In this document: positions 54,536 to 64,000 of the stretch, piece after piece | Layout of the letters: each line of letters starts with the position of its first letter | Position numbering within the stretch: position 1 is the first letter of the stretch | Assembly: GCA_037447655.1 (NCBI GenBank) | Contig: JBBHKE010001110.1 | Span: 1 to 64,000 of the forward strand | DNA length: 64,000 nt | DNA from: Zygnema cylindricum | Taxonomy: Eukaryota > Streptophyta > Zygnematophyceae > Zygnematales > Zygnemataceae | Direction of reading: 5' to 3' | Notes under the pieces: model-generated | What the model was told of the DNA's origin: nothing | The model's input: only the letters and a program-made list of their open reading frames with translations | Database searches by the model: none | Made by a program: the position numbers and the translations under genes

Positions 54536-55423
54536 TGTTGAAAAGAGGTAATTAATAGTTCACCTCTCTAATTTATTTCCACTTTAAAGAGAGAGAGTGA
54601 GGATCAAAGACACGCCATTGCTGCCGCGATATTCAGAAAGTGGAAAAGTTAGAAGTAGAGAATATTTTACTAAAGTAGTGCCTAAGTCCAGATTTGAACC
54701 TGGGTCTGTGAACCTCTATATAGTCATACGTCTTAATCACTCAAGCATTATCGAAACAATACACGTGACAGGTTTCATAGATATATAAACATTAACGCGA
54801 TAGCTAATTAACACCAAACTAACGAAAAGGAACAATTCATACATGTACGCGAATCTGAACCGTGTAAAATATGTTTTGATCAAACGGTCGGCATTATAGC
54901 CGCCACGCGAAGTGAGCTATTGGCGGCATACGGAGATAGCGTCACGCGGTGCCACGTGGCGCCACATTATTTGATACCGGAGAAGATGGGAGGAGGAACC
55001 ATGGCTTCCGATTTGATAGGTGTCACCTTGAAGACCTTGTTGTACAATGGTCGTACAATAAGTACATCGACCATTGTACCTTCTTCTACTATATAGTATT
55101 CCTATTGGACTAGGGTCTAGTAATAGGTAGTCGTGAGTAGGCAGAACAAGAATTAGTAATATTTAGGTACCTCTCTCTAAGAGAGCTTGTAACTATAAAT
55201 GTCATCTTTGACCATCCATAACTTACTGTTCAAGAGAGCAAATTCACTGATTCTTTTTGCGTTTGACTCTGGGGAGTCTTGTCATCAAAAGGGTGAGGTT
55301 GGTCAGAATACTTTTGTGCCTGGGCGGCGCTTATTAAGTTGGAAAGTGGAAGGGGAAAATATTATCTTAGAGGCTTTACATAGGCTGCTCATTCTGTGGG
55401 TCAATGGAGACCATAGAATTTCA
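54536..55423 (+). mobile_element. 5' LTR of Copia element H
   Basis: 888 bp, from TGTTGAAAAGAGG to CATAGAATTTCA. It is supported by the primer-binding site directly after the 3' end. Inside: GCCACGTGGCGCCAC near 54950, a GTAC cluster at about 55041-55078, CTATTGG near 55103, and the U5 landmarks GAGAGCTTGTA, GAGCAAATTCACTGATTC, GGTGAGGTTGGTCAGA shared with family A. The start is the less certain end. Confidence 0.75.
54681..54753 (-). other. Antisense tRNA-like module in H LTR
   Basis: On the minus strand, GCTTGAGTGATTAAGACGTA resembles the D-arm and A-box of a Leu/Ser-type tRNA. ACCCAGGTTCAAATCTGGAC follows at the right distance, with the B-box GGTTCAAATCT (10 of 11 consensus bases). The module is 73 nt. 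It is the best preserved tRNA-like module in the window. The ends do not pair as an acceptor stem, so it is a relic or a regulatory module. Confidence 0.6.
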
Positions 55424-56531
55424 GGTTATGGGCCCACCCTCTAGGGTGCCCATATTTGATAGATCAGAATTTTTTTATTGGGAAATGATGATGGAGGGAG
55501 ATCTATTTGAGAAGCATCTATGGGTCATAGTGTCTAGACAAATTCGAAGCCCACCTCACACTAGGTTTGGAGGGACACGTTTTTCTGGCACCTCCGTCAC
55601 TACACTATCCAGAACAGCTGCCAAAATCACCAAGGATCAAGATGAGGAAGGAGAGGAGATTGTCATGGAAGGAGAAAAGGGAGGAGCTGCAACTCAAGTA
55701 ACATAGTTGTCGAAAGCGATACCGGCAGCAGCACCATGTGCAATGTTGACAAGGGTTCAGACCGACAGATCAGAGTATGAAAAGTGGAACTTCAATGACA
55801 AGGTTGCTAAGCTCTTAATTCTTAAAAGTGTAGCAAAGGGCATTGCCATTCCCCTTATGCATGTCAAATATTCATCTCAGATTTGGATATCACTAGTTAA
55901 CAAATATAAGAGTGAATCATTGCAGCAGCAACACTTGGCAAAAAATAAGATCGCAGCTTATGCTTATAAGGGAGGAAGCATAAATAATTATTGCAATGAT
56001 TTAGGACAATTGTTTAGAAAGCTAGAGAGTGCAAGTAACTCATGGTATGAGAGACAAAGAGTGAATACATTAATGATGAAACTACCTGAAGAGTATGAGA
56101 ATATCATTAATCTATTACAGGACATAGGAGATAGCATTTGGAATTGGGATGACACACTGGGAATGATTTTAGTGAAAGAAAGCACCATAGAGCTTAGAAG
56201 AGGGAGTCCACGTGTTGAAGCATTGTCTACAGGAGCTGATTGGCCGAAGCGTGATGAGGAGAGGGAGAAATATCCCTATCGAAACTTTGGAGGAAGAGGA
56301 CAAGGAGGTGGCAGATTTGATAAACAGGGGAGAGGAACTTATCGAGGAGGATTATGTCACTTCTGCAAGAAACCGGGACACTATATGGCAGATTGTGTCA
56401 AACTTGCATATCTTCGACTCAAAGATGGTCAAGGAACCTCAAGGGATGGAGGAAAGAAAAAGGCTTTCCTGACTCAAGTTCATGATGAGGAAGTGGAAGG
56501 AAAAACTGAATTAAAAGAGGAGCATGAGTAG
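55404..56531 (+). pseudogene. gag: Element H gag, one stop from intact
   Basis: ATG 55404 lies in the LTR: METIEFQVMGPPSRVPIFDR, FFYWEMMMEGDLFEKHLWVI, up to TAG 55704. The same frame continues immediately (55707-56531): KWNFNDKVAKLLILKSVAKG, QIWISLVNKYKSESLQQQHL, NNYCNDLGQLFRKLESASNS, MKLPEEYENIINLLQDIGDS, a Gly/Arg-rich stretch and the CCHC knuckle CHFCKKPGHYMADC (about 56357-56398). The total is about 375 codons with a single internal stop, the best preserved gag in the window. A TAG ends it 8 codons before the expected linker. Confidence 0.9.
55424..55438 (+). promoter_or_regulatory. Primer-binding site of H
   Basis: GGTTATGGGCCCACC directly after the LTR end, identical to that of C. It is translated as VMGPP in the gag frame. 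Confidence 0.75.
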
Positions 56532-57170
56532 CTTCTTCTTAATCCGAAAAACACTGAAAATCATGTCGACATTCCAAGGAGACAAAAGTGTGCTTTCGGA
56601 GGTAAGAGGGATTCACCCGAGGATGGGTGGATCATAGACTCAGGGGCTTCAATGCATATGTGCAAAGATAAGAGGTTGTTCACTAAAAAGAGAAAGATCC
56701 CAATAGTTGAAATACAGTACGGAGATGGTAGAGTAGAAACCACAAGTCTTGTTGGGATTGTTGACTTAAAGGTTTCAGTTGATGGAAAGGCCTCAATTGT
56801 AACACTCTCATACGTTCTTTACTTCCATAGCTTAGCAAGAACCTAGGCTCAACAGGTGTCCCAGATGATAAGAGTTTGAAACAGTAACTAGGAAAGGAAT
56901 CTTCACAGCAAGCTTTAATAACGAGGTTTAATTCATAGCCGAGAAGGCCAGTTAAGGGATGTTCAGAATTGTTCTTTGCAATGAAAATAGTGTTCTCTAC
57001 TCGTGTGCAAGTAAGATGATGCTTTGGCACAAAAGGTTGGGGCATGTGCATTTAGATAGATTAAAGAAAATGATGAAAAATGGAATAGTGGAGGGTATCA
57101 CTTTTGAGGATGATGAGTCCTTTGATGATTGTAGTGGATGTGCCTAAGGGAAGATTCATAGACTTCCATT
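56532..57170 (+). pseudogene. pol: Element H protease and GAG-pre-integrase
   Basis: RRQKCAFGG, then DGWIIDSGASMHMCKDKRLF with the intact protease signature near 56630, EIQYGDGRVETTSLVG and VSVDGKASIVTLSYVLYFHS, a frameshift near 56840, and MFRIVLCNENSVLYSCASKM, MLWHKRLGHVHLDRLKKMMK (56959-57147) and DDCSGCA-stop-GKIHRLPFPK. The zinc-binding His and Cys pairs are kept. Two stops and one frameshift interrupt it. Confidence 0.85.
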
Positions 57171-57604
57171 TCCAAAGGCAACCACATTTAGAAGAGAGAA
57201 AGTATTTGATCTAATTCACACTGATGTTTGGGGACCAGCTAGGTATGCTTCACATGGGGGGGAAAAGATGGATGTTAACACTGACAGATGATTGGTCTAG
57301 ATACATGAAGGTATAATTTCTTAGATATAAGTCAGAGGTATTAAGATGTTTCAAAGAGTTTAAAATATGGAGTGAAAAACTACATGAAACGTCAATAAAA
57401 GAGATAACAATTGATAATGGGAAAAAATACACCTTAAGGGAATTTGAAGGATATCTTAAAGAAGAAGGAATTCATCATGAGAAAACTGTTCCCTATAATC
57501 TAGAACACAATGGATTAGCAGAAAGAGTGAATAGAACTTTAGGAGATATGTCTAGAAGTATGTTAACTGATAAGAGGATAGGGTTGCAATTTTGAGCTGA
57601 GTCT
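57171..57604 (+). pseudogene. pol: Element H integrase core
   Basis: FDLIHTDVWGPARYASHGG near 57205 with the first Asp, TDDWSRYMKV near 57285, ITIDNGKKYTLREFEGYLKE near 57405 with the second Asp (GGEY is GKKY), and YNLEHNGLAERVNRTLGDMS near 57495 with the Glu. All three catalytic residues are therefore present. A frameshift in the GGEK-MDVN stretch and a TGA before the next frame make it inactive. Confidence 0.85.
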
Positions 57605-59004
57605 ATGAACTATGCTAATTTCATCAAAAATAAAGTCCTAACTTCAGCAAATAAGGAGGAAACTCTGTATGAGAGGTGGACAGGAACAAAGCCTGATTTG
57701 TCTAGTTTAAGAGTGTTGGAAAGTCAAGTCTACTGTTTGGATTCCGATAAGACTAAATGGAAGTTAGAGGGAAGAGGGAAACTAGGATATCTTGTAGGAT
57801 ATGATGTGAGCACAAAAGGATACCGAGTGTATGACTTGAAAAAGAGAGATATAATTTTGGTAAAACACATAGTGGTGATGAATGAAGAGAAGTCCATTGA
57901 TCCATTCATATATAATAAGGAAGTCAAAATCAGATTTGAAACGGATCAGTTTTCTGACTTTGACTTTGAAAATGAAGAGAAGGAAGAGGGAGAAAAAGAA
58001 AAATCTGCAGATTTACCAAGGGAGAAGGAGGAAAGGACAACATCCGAGGCAACGCCACAATACGAAGTGGAAACCGAAGAGGAACTTGATGAGACACCGG
58101 AATTGGAAGATAGGGGAGCTGAAAATCTCCCTAAACGAAACCCAAGGATGCCTTCCATACCGGCGTCCGATTTTGAAGGGGGAAGAAGAAGTAGTAAACG
58201 ACTTCAAGAAAGACAAGTAAATAACCAACTCACAAAGATGTCTCACCCAGATGAACCTCAGACATACTTAGAGGCCATAAACACTCCAGAAAGTAGCCGG
58301 TGGATCACAGCTATAAATGAAGAAATGGCCTCTATCATGGAAGGCAATACATGGGAGTTGGTAGATTGTCCACCGGACCGAAAACCGATCGGATGTAAGT
58401 GGGTGTTTAAACTTAAATTAAACCCGGATAATACCATTGAGAGGTACAAAGCTAGGTTAGTTGCAAAAGGTTATACACAGAAAGAGGGGATAGACTACGA
58501 AGAAACCTTTGCACCTGTAGTCAGATTTCCTTCTGTTAGAATCCTTTTAAGTATAGCCGCAGCGGAGGATATGGAAATCCACCAGATGGATATTAAAACG
58601 GCCTTTTTGCACGGAGAGTTGGAAGAAGAAATTTACATGAGGCAACCGGAAGGATTCGTGGAAAGTGGGGAAGAAAACAAAGTTTGCAAACTGATAAAAT
58701 CACTCTATGGGCTTAAGCAAGCCCCGCGACAGTGGAATATAAAGCTCGACGAATTTCTGACCGGTTTGGGGTATATCAGAATTAGTTCAGATCACTCTAT
58801 ATATTTATTTGAGGATGAGAATGGAGTGATATTTATTGCTATTTATATGGATGATTTGTTGGTCTTAAGCAAGTCTTTAGATAAAATTAACAAACTAAAA
58901 CGCGATCTTAGAAGCCGTTTTGATATGAAAGATCTCGGTGAAGCGAAGTACATTTTAGGAATTCAAATGAAGAGAGATAGAGGGCTTTGATTATAAGACT
59001 CACA
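57605..59004 (+). CDS. pol: Element H integrase C-terminus and RT, 461 codons open
   Basis: Open at 57605-58990. Integrase end: MNYANFIKNKVLTSANKEET and YERWTGTKPDLSSL. The acidic linker is at residues about 115-200 and ends GGRRSSKRLQERQ. RT runs from [20 protein letters not shown] (261-280) over HQMDIKTAFLHGELEEEIYM (first Asp 329) and KQAPRQWNIKLDEFLTGLGY to IAIYMDDLLVLSKS (YMDD 414-417). A frameshift near 58985 moves the next codons (IIRLT) to another frame. G then inserted at 59005, so the rest of RT and RNase H lie elsewhere, perhaps beyond the window. The best kept RT here. Confidence 0.92.
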
Positions 59005-59931
59005 TGTTGTAATTTATAAATCTTTATTTTCAGTAAATAGGGGTAAAAATAACTTAGAATATTTTTCTAAGTAGTCTACTGTAACTTACCTTAATAAGCG
59101 TACAGTGTATTGTACTTTTACAGGGACACGTGTCAGCAAAAGAACGTATGCAGGTTTTTCGGAGTGGCGCCGACAGTCAGCCGTTCGACAGTACCATCAT
59201 CGATCAAATTTGCTCCAATAGACGCGATTCACCCAAGAACACAAGCGTGATTCACGAGGGACCACAAGCTTGATTCGCGTAGGACCACAAGTGACGAAGC
59301 ACTCAGGTGCTTCGTACTACACGACGACATTCGGCTGGACTTTAGCAATTACCGCTAACTAAGCATTCGAAACATTTTGTGTGTGGTTGGAACGTTTTGT
59401 GTACGGTTCAATATTTTTCAATATCTAAATAACATTGGTTTGGACTTTAGTGTAATAAAAAATAGTGTTCCATTAATCAAGTTTTTAGAAAATAATAATT
59501 AGGGTTTTTAGGGTACAATGACGAATAGGTAGGATGCTTTGTCGTTAGTTAGGATAATTACCATAGTAACGGTTACCAAAATTAGTGTAGATCAGTAGAT
59601 ACACACTGTGAGTATATAACTTAGGACTTAGCCAATTTTGTAGTATCCAGTATTGGGAATATGACTTTCTAAGGGCAATTTTTGTAAAACTTCCAGATAT
59701 CATATCTTATGGTTTAGTTGGTCATTTGGGCTGCAATTTTGGGAATTATCATTTTACTATATTGTTTGTTATTGTGGCAAATTTGAGGCATATTGGCTAT
59801 TTGAGTCATATTTTGTGTCAGTTCAAAGGTGGCTGTTGAGTAGGTACTTTGATAGTTTCTGCTGTTTTTTTCATGTCTACTTCCACTACTACTGCTGGTT
59901 CTCCTCCTGCAACGGTGGTTGTAAAACAACA
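59005..59931 (+). mobile_element. 5' LTR of Copia element G
   Basis: 927 bp, from TGTTGTAATTTATAAATC to GTTGTAAAACAACA. Short inverted ends TGTTGT/ACAACA as in solo LTR E. It interrupts H within the IIRLT codons of RT. It carries GGACACGTGTCAG near 59135 and TAGGACTTAGCC near 59620, a landmark shared with family A. Confidence 0.8.
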
Positions 59932-60877
59932 TGTTATGGGCATTTCGTCAAGGATTCCTATCTTCAATGGCCAAAAGTATGCTTACTGGGCGGCGATGGT
60001 TGAATCGTCGTTTTAAACTGTTATTTTATTAGGGGTCTTGGATGGCTCCCTTGATAAAACACATCCATCTTGGGCAAAAAAGAATTCAATGGCAAGGAAC
60101 AATCTAATTCTTTGTATTTCAAAAAATTTGGTCATGTCTCGACTGAAAATGAAGAAGGCGAGTGAGATTTGGACATCATTAAAATCAGCTCTTGAGAAAG
60201 CGAATGTTGAAGAGGAGCTGCTGGTGGCTGGAAAAATTTGGGGATACAAATACTCGAGGGGAACTATGGTCGAGTAATGTGAAAATTTTCGTGCCCTCAT
60301 TGATGCTCACTCTTCTACTGGGGGGTCATTTCTTGATTTTCAACAAGCAGCTCTGCTTATTAGAGGTCCCCCTAGTAGCGTGAATGGTGTGTCTGTTCAA
60401 TTAAAGAGTCATGATAAAGCTAGCTGGTCATTTCAGTTAGCATATAATCTTATATTGGAGGAAGAGAATAATACTAAAATCCTTGAAGGAGAAGGAAAAG
60501 TTGAAGCATTTGCCACACACTTTGACAAAAAAGGTCAGATTAATCAGAACAGGAGTCAATTTAACCAAAATCGGAATCAGTTTAATCAGAGGCAGAATAG
60601 GTCATCTACTACTTTTTTTTATTGTTATGAGAAGGGTCATAGATATAGGTACTGTCCTAAACTGAAAAAGGCTAATGAAATAGGTTTAAACAGGCCAGGT
60701 TGGCAGCAAAGCCAGTATCACAAAGGCTTTTCTGGAAATCCTTCCCGTGGAAATGCTTTTTTTTCATCCTCTGCAACTAATGCAGATGAGTCTCTAAGCT
60801 TCAATGAGACAAAGGATGCGGAATTATTTTCTATGGCGGCAGCCATGGAGGGTCAAAAAGATGCAAGACGGATCATG
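59873..60877 (+). pseudogene. gag: Element G gag
   Basis: ATG 59873 lies in the LTR: MSTSTTTAGSPPATVVVKQH, VMGISSRIPIFNGQKYAYWA, then TAA near 60018. The next frame, WAKKNSMARNNLILCISKNL, ASEIWTSLKSALEKANVEEE, is typical Copia capsid. A last open frame, 60380-60877, has SWSFQLAYNLILEEENNTKI, an Asn/Gln-rich run and the CCHC-like knuckle FYCYEKGHRYRYC, in which the first Cys of the usual C-x2-C pair is Phe/Tyr-shifted. It is closer to B than to A. The A8 LTR cuts it at 60878. Confidence 0.85.
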
Positions 60878-61942
60878 TGAAACTCTGAGACATCCATAAG
60901 TCCTCAGAGTAAGCAGCTCACCGAAGCCTCTAAAATAACCTTGACCCCTTTGTGTTTCAGCAAGAACAACTGCCACCCTGGCAAACAAAATATCTGACCA
61001 CCTTCACCCCTGTAAAGGCAAGACTCCTTTGAGTCGATAGCAAAAAGAATCTCTGAATTTTATCCCCTGAGCAGTAAGTTATAGAGGGTCAAAGTTGACC
61101 TTTTGTACAGAAGCTCTTTGGGAGAGAGGCTCCTATCTCCTAATTTTTCTAAGTCCTATCACTCTCACAAACTCTTTCTACTGATGTACGGAGCCAATCA
61201 GATTACACTTCCGTACACAAAAGTACAGCTGCCGGTGTACTTTGTGTACGGACATTGTACGACATGGCCTAAATGTTGACACATTTCATATCCGAATTTG
61301 GTGCAATAATCTCCGGAGATACCACGATACAATGTAATTTCGCCACGTTTCATCCGATGTGGCGATGACCACAAACCGCCGAAATCCTCTTCCGCAATCT
61401 CGACGTTAATTCCGGCCGTCAGATTAAATTCACATTAAATCGTAGCCGTAATAAATTCATGCGTGGTATTCGTTTCGTAAAGAAATAAATGCGTGGTATT
61501 CGTTTTCTCATCCGTACCGTAATCCATACTTTTACATTACAGGATCTATGTTTCTCGTAAAACTGTTTCAGTTAAATGTACTATCCTACGTATTAATGTT
61601 TAAATAATTATCAAACCCATTGATACGTAACACTATGTCTAGACTTAACGATTAAGGCTACCTGCTACCGGCAGCTTACCGTTCGGCTGGTACCAAGATC
61701 AAATCCTGGGGTAAACACATATTCTTTTAGTAAATATTCCAACGGTAAATAAACTAATATATATATTTCCCGTAAACCTCTGGATAGCCTAGGTAGCCAT
61801 GGCTCTACCTTCCTCTCCAACTTCTTAGTGACTACTACATGTTTGAGAGTTGGAGAGAGAAGTTAGAGGAAGACTGCCTCGGCTTCTTTCTATATTTTTA
61901 TTTAGATCTAGAAAATACTTTAAACACACCATTAATTTCTAC
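60878..61942 (-). mobile_element. 3' LTR of Copia element A8 (family A)
   Basis: 1,065 bp, from TGTAGAAATTAATGG at 61942 to GTCTCAGAGTTTCA at 60878. The polypurine tract AAAATAAGGGGAG lies directly upstream. It inserted into the gag of G. The plus strand has a tRNA-like stretch near 61640-61715 with AGATCAAATCCTGG. The GTAC cluster is near 61185-61262. Confidence 0.9.
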
Positions 61943-62530
61943 ACTCCCCTTATTTTCTAGTCAATATTTAATTTCAGACAACACCTCTCCCTGCAAAAAA
62001 ATAGCTTATGGGATGGCACAGGTTTGGTCATCATATCAGCTACCATCTCACTATCTGGTCGGTACTCTAAACTGATTATTTTGTTTTTTACTTTCTCTCT
62101 AACAAAGTTGAGTCTGATGTCCATGTGTTTGGCTTTAAAATGATGTTTAGGATTGGCAGAAATAGCGATTGTTGCCTGATTATCACAAAAAATTTTCTGC
62201 ACACCACTCTTAAGGAGACTAAGCTCACCAAGCAAAGACTTGACCCACATCAATTATTTTACAGCAGAGCAAGAGGCCATAAACTCAGCCTCCATGGTGG
62301 ACTGAGCAATAATTTTTTGTTGTTTGCTACTCCAACAGCAAGCCCCATCACCCACATATAATACATATCCAGAAGTGCATCTCCTCATCGGAGCATCACA
62401 ATAACTAGCATCACTCCAAGTAGTGATGTCAGTATTCTCCCCACCCAAATGCAACCATAGATCCCTAGTTCCTATCAAGTATCTAAGAACTCTCTTAGCT
62501 GCCTCCGAATCCCTCTTAGTTGGGAGCATT
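61943..62530 (-). pseudogene. pol: Element A8 RNase H
   Basis: Minus strand: [70 protein letters not shown] (62254-62529), a stop (TAA), then MWVKSLLGELSLLKSGVQKI, FCDNQATIAISANPKHHFKA, KHMDIRLNFVREKVKNKIIS and MTKPVPSHKLFFCRERCCLK (61957-62253). A single in-frame stop separates the two parts, so this is one of the best preserved RNase H domains here. Confidence 0.9.
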
Positions 62531-63480
62531 TAGACTTCTACTCAGCACTCCTACAGCTGCAGCTAAATCCGGCCGGGTACAATTCATAAAATAGATTAGA
62601 CTTCCCACTACTTGTCTGTAAGGAATAGTCTGCATGAACTTCTGTTCATCAAGAGATAATTCCTCGTCTAAGACTATGAATTCTTCTTCCTCACTCCCCT
62701 CACTTCCCTTCTTCAACTCCATTGGAGTAGAACAACTATTAGCTTTATCCATCTGAAATTTTTCAAGCATGTTCCCTATTGCTTCTTTTTGAGTCAATCT
62801 TATAATCTTTCTTTTTCGGTCTCTTTCTCTTTGAATTCCCAAAATATATTTTGCCTCCCCCATATCCTTCATTTCAAATCTCCCCTTAAGATCGGTTTTC
62901 AGTATATTAATTTTTTCCATTGATTTACTTAAAACAAGCAAATCATCAACATAAATTGCAGTAAATATAAAACCTTCCTCATCTTCAAAAACATAGATTA
63001 AGTGATCTGCGCTGATCCGGATATATCCCAGACTGGTAAGAAACTCATCAAGCTTTTTATTCCACTGTCGAGGCGCCTGTTTCAAACCATAAAAAGATTT
63101 AATCAGCTGGCATACCTTACTCTCCTCTCCTTCCTCCACAAACCCTTGGGGTTGTCGCATGAAGATCTTCCTTCAAATTCTCCATGCAAAAAGGCTGTCT
63201 TGATGTCCATCTGGTGCACTTCCATGTCTTCCGCTGCTGCCTGGCCGAGAAGTATGCGGACAGAGGGAAATTAGACCACCGGGGCAAAGGTTTCCTCGTA
63301 GTCAATTCCCTCCTTTTGTGTAAATCCCTTATCCACTAATCGGGCCTTGTAGCGCTCGATTGTGTTATCTGGATTCAGTTTTAATTTGAAATCCACTTAC
63401 AACCGATTGGTTTTCGGTTAGGTGGACAATCCACCAGCTCCCAAGTATCGGCTGCCATAATTGAGGACATCTCCTCATTG
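62516..63480 (-). pseudogene. pol: Element A8 reverse transcriptase
   Basis: The minus frame 62516-63160 (214 codons) runs MRQPQGFVEEGEESKVCQLI, KSFYGLKQAPRQWNKKLDEF, LTSLGYIRISADHLIYVFED, IYVDDLLVLSKS (Asp pair at residues 72-73), FEMKDMGEAKYILGIQRERD, PYRQVVGSLIYFMNCTRPDL and AAAVGVLSRSLNAPN. Upstream, after a frameshift near 63165, HQMDIKTAFLHGEF and FAP-VVSLCPHTSRP-type sequence follow to the RT start near 63480. The catalytic residues are intact. Confidence 0.9.
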
Positions 63481-64000
63481 ATGGCTATCTTCCACCGGTT
63501 CCTTTATGGACAAGTCATCGCCTCTCCATAAGTTTGAGGTTCATATTGATGAGATACTTTTGTTACCTTGTTATTAACCTATTTTTCTTGCAATCTTTTG
63601 CTACTTCTCCTTCCACCCTCGAAATTCGAGGCCGGAATAGATGGTTCTCGTGGATTCTTTCGAACAATCTCGGCTTCTCCCCTGTCCTTTGATTCCGAAT
63701 CAATTTCCACCACGTCTTTCGCTTCAGGTAGAGTTGTCAGTAGAGTTTCCGCAGCCGAGTCCTTTTTAGTCTGATTTGTACCTGCAAGAATGTCATCTTC
63801 TCTAAAACGTGGATAGTTAGGAAGCTCAAAGTCATCGAAATTTTCTGACTCAAATCTGATTCTTACTGACTTTGTATACTTGAAGGGATCCACAGACTTT
63901 CCTTCATCCATACCTGCTAGATGCTTTTCTAAGATTATATCTTCCCTTTTTAGATCATAAACTCTATATCCTTTAACATCTTCATCATATCCTAATAAGT
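63481..64000 (-). pseudogene. pol: Element A8 linker and integrase end, cut by window edge
   Basis: The minus frame 63579-63911 starts MDEGKSVDPFKYTKSVRIRF, then LPNYPRFREDDILAGTNQTK, VVEIDSESKDRGEAEIVRKN and ASNFEGGRRSSKRLQEK. From 63912 to 64000 it reads YLLGYDEDVKGYRVYDLKRE in another frame. The element continues to the right of the window, where its integrase core, protease, gag and 5' LTR should be. Confidence 0.88.

Overview
The window looks like a piece of a land-plant (streptophyte) nuclear genome. It is AT-rich, has no recognisable host gene, no operons and no bacterial-style genes, and carries Ty1/Copia-type LTR retrotransposons with plant-type gag-protease-integrase-RT-RNase H domains. 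I cannot name the species; a seed-free plant is only a guess. All element copies are broken by stops, frameshifts, deletions or later insertions.

Layout. 1-3900: gene-free, with TATCG-rich palindromic repeats, a decayed LTR promoter and a 93-bp tandem repeat. 3905-34000: one nest of Copia elements. An old minus-strand element (F) survives as three pieces (4146-5739, 20669-21046, 29270-29514). It was split by A2 (minus, 5740-20668), C (plus, 21047-29269) and A6 (plus, from 29515). A2 was itself split by A3 (plus, 8099-14540). Next to A3 lies a second, duplicated copy of the same insertion site holding only a solo LTR (14637-16675). C carries a solo LTR of family A (A4), which carries another solo LTR (E), so the nest is four levels deep. 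33992-40937: a minus-strand element of a second lineage (B) with a solo LTR (A7) in its gag. 40938-47046: two LTRs of a third kind (D) with the same primer-binding site but no recognisable pol, probably a non-autonomous element. 47047-54535: gene-free DNA with a GA-rich tract and a 2-kb cluster of direct and inverted repeats. 54536-64000: element H (plus) split by G (plus), which is split by A8 (minus), which runs off the window end.

Common design. In A, C, H, G and D, and partly in B, the LTR ends a few bases before GTTATGGGCCCACC or part of it. I recognise this as the complement of the anticodon arm of initiator tRNA-Met, not its 3' end. This suggests priming by a tRNA half-molecule, as in Drosophila copia. 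The gag start codon lies inside the LTR, so the primer-binding site is translated (VMGPP). The LTRs of A, C, F and H also carry a tRNA-like module in antisense and a cluster of GTAC sites followed by ATTGG. I consider this combined architecture the most interesting content of the window.
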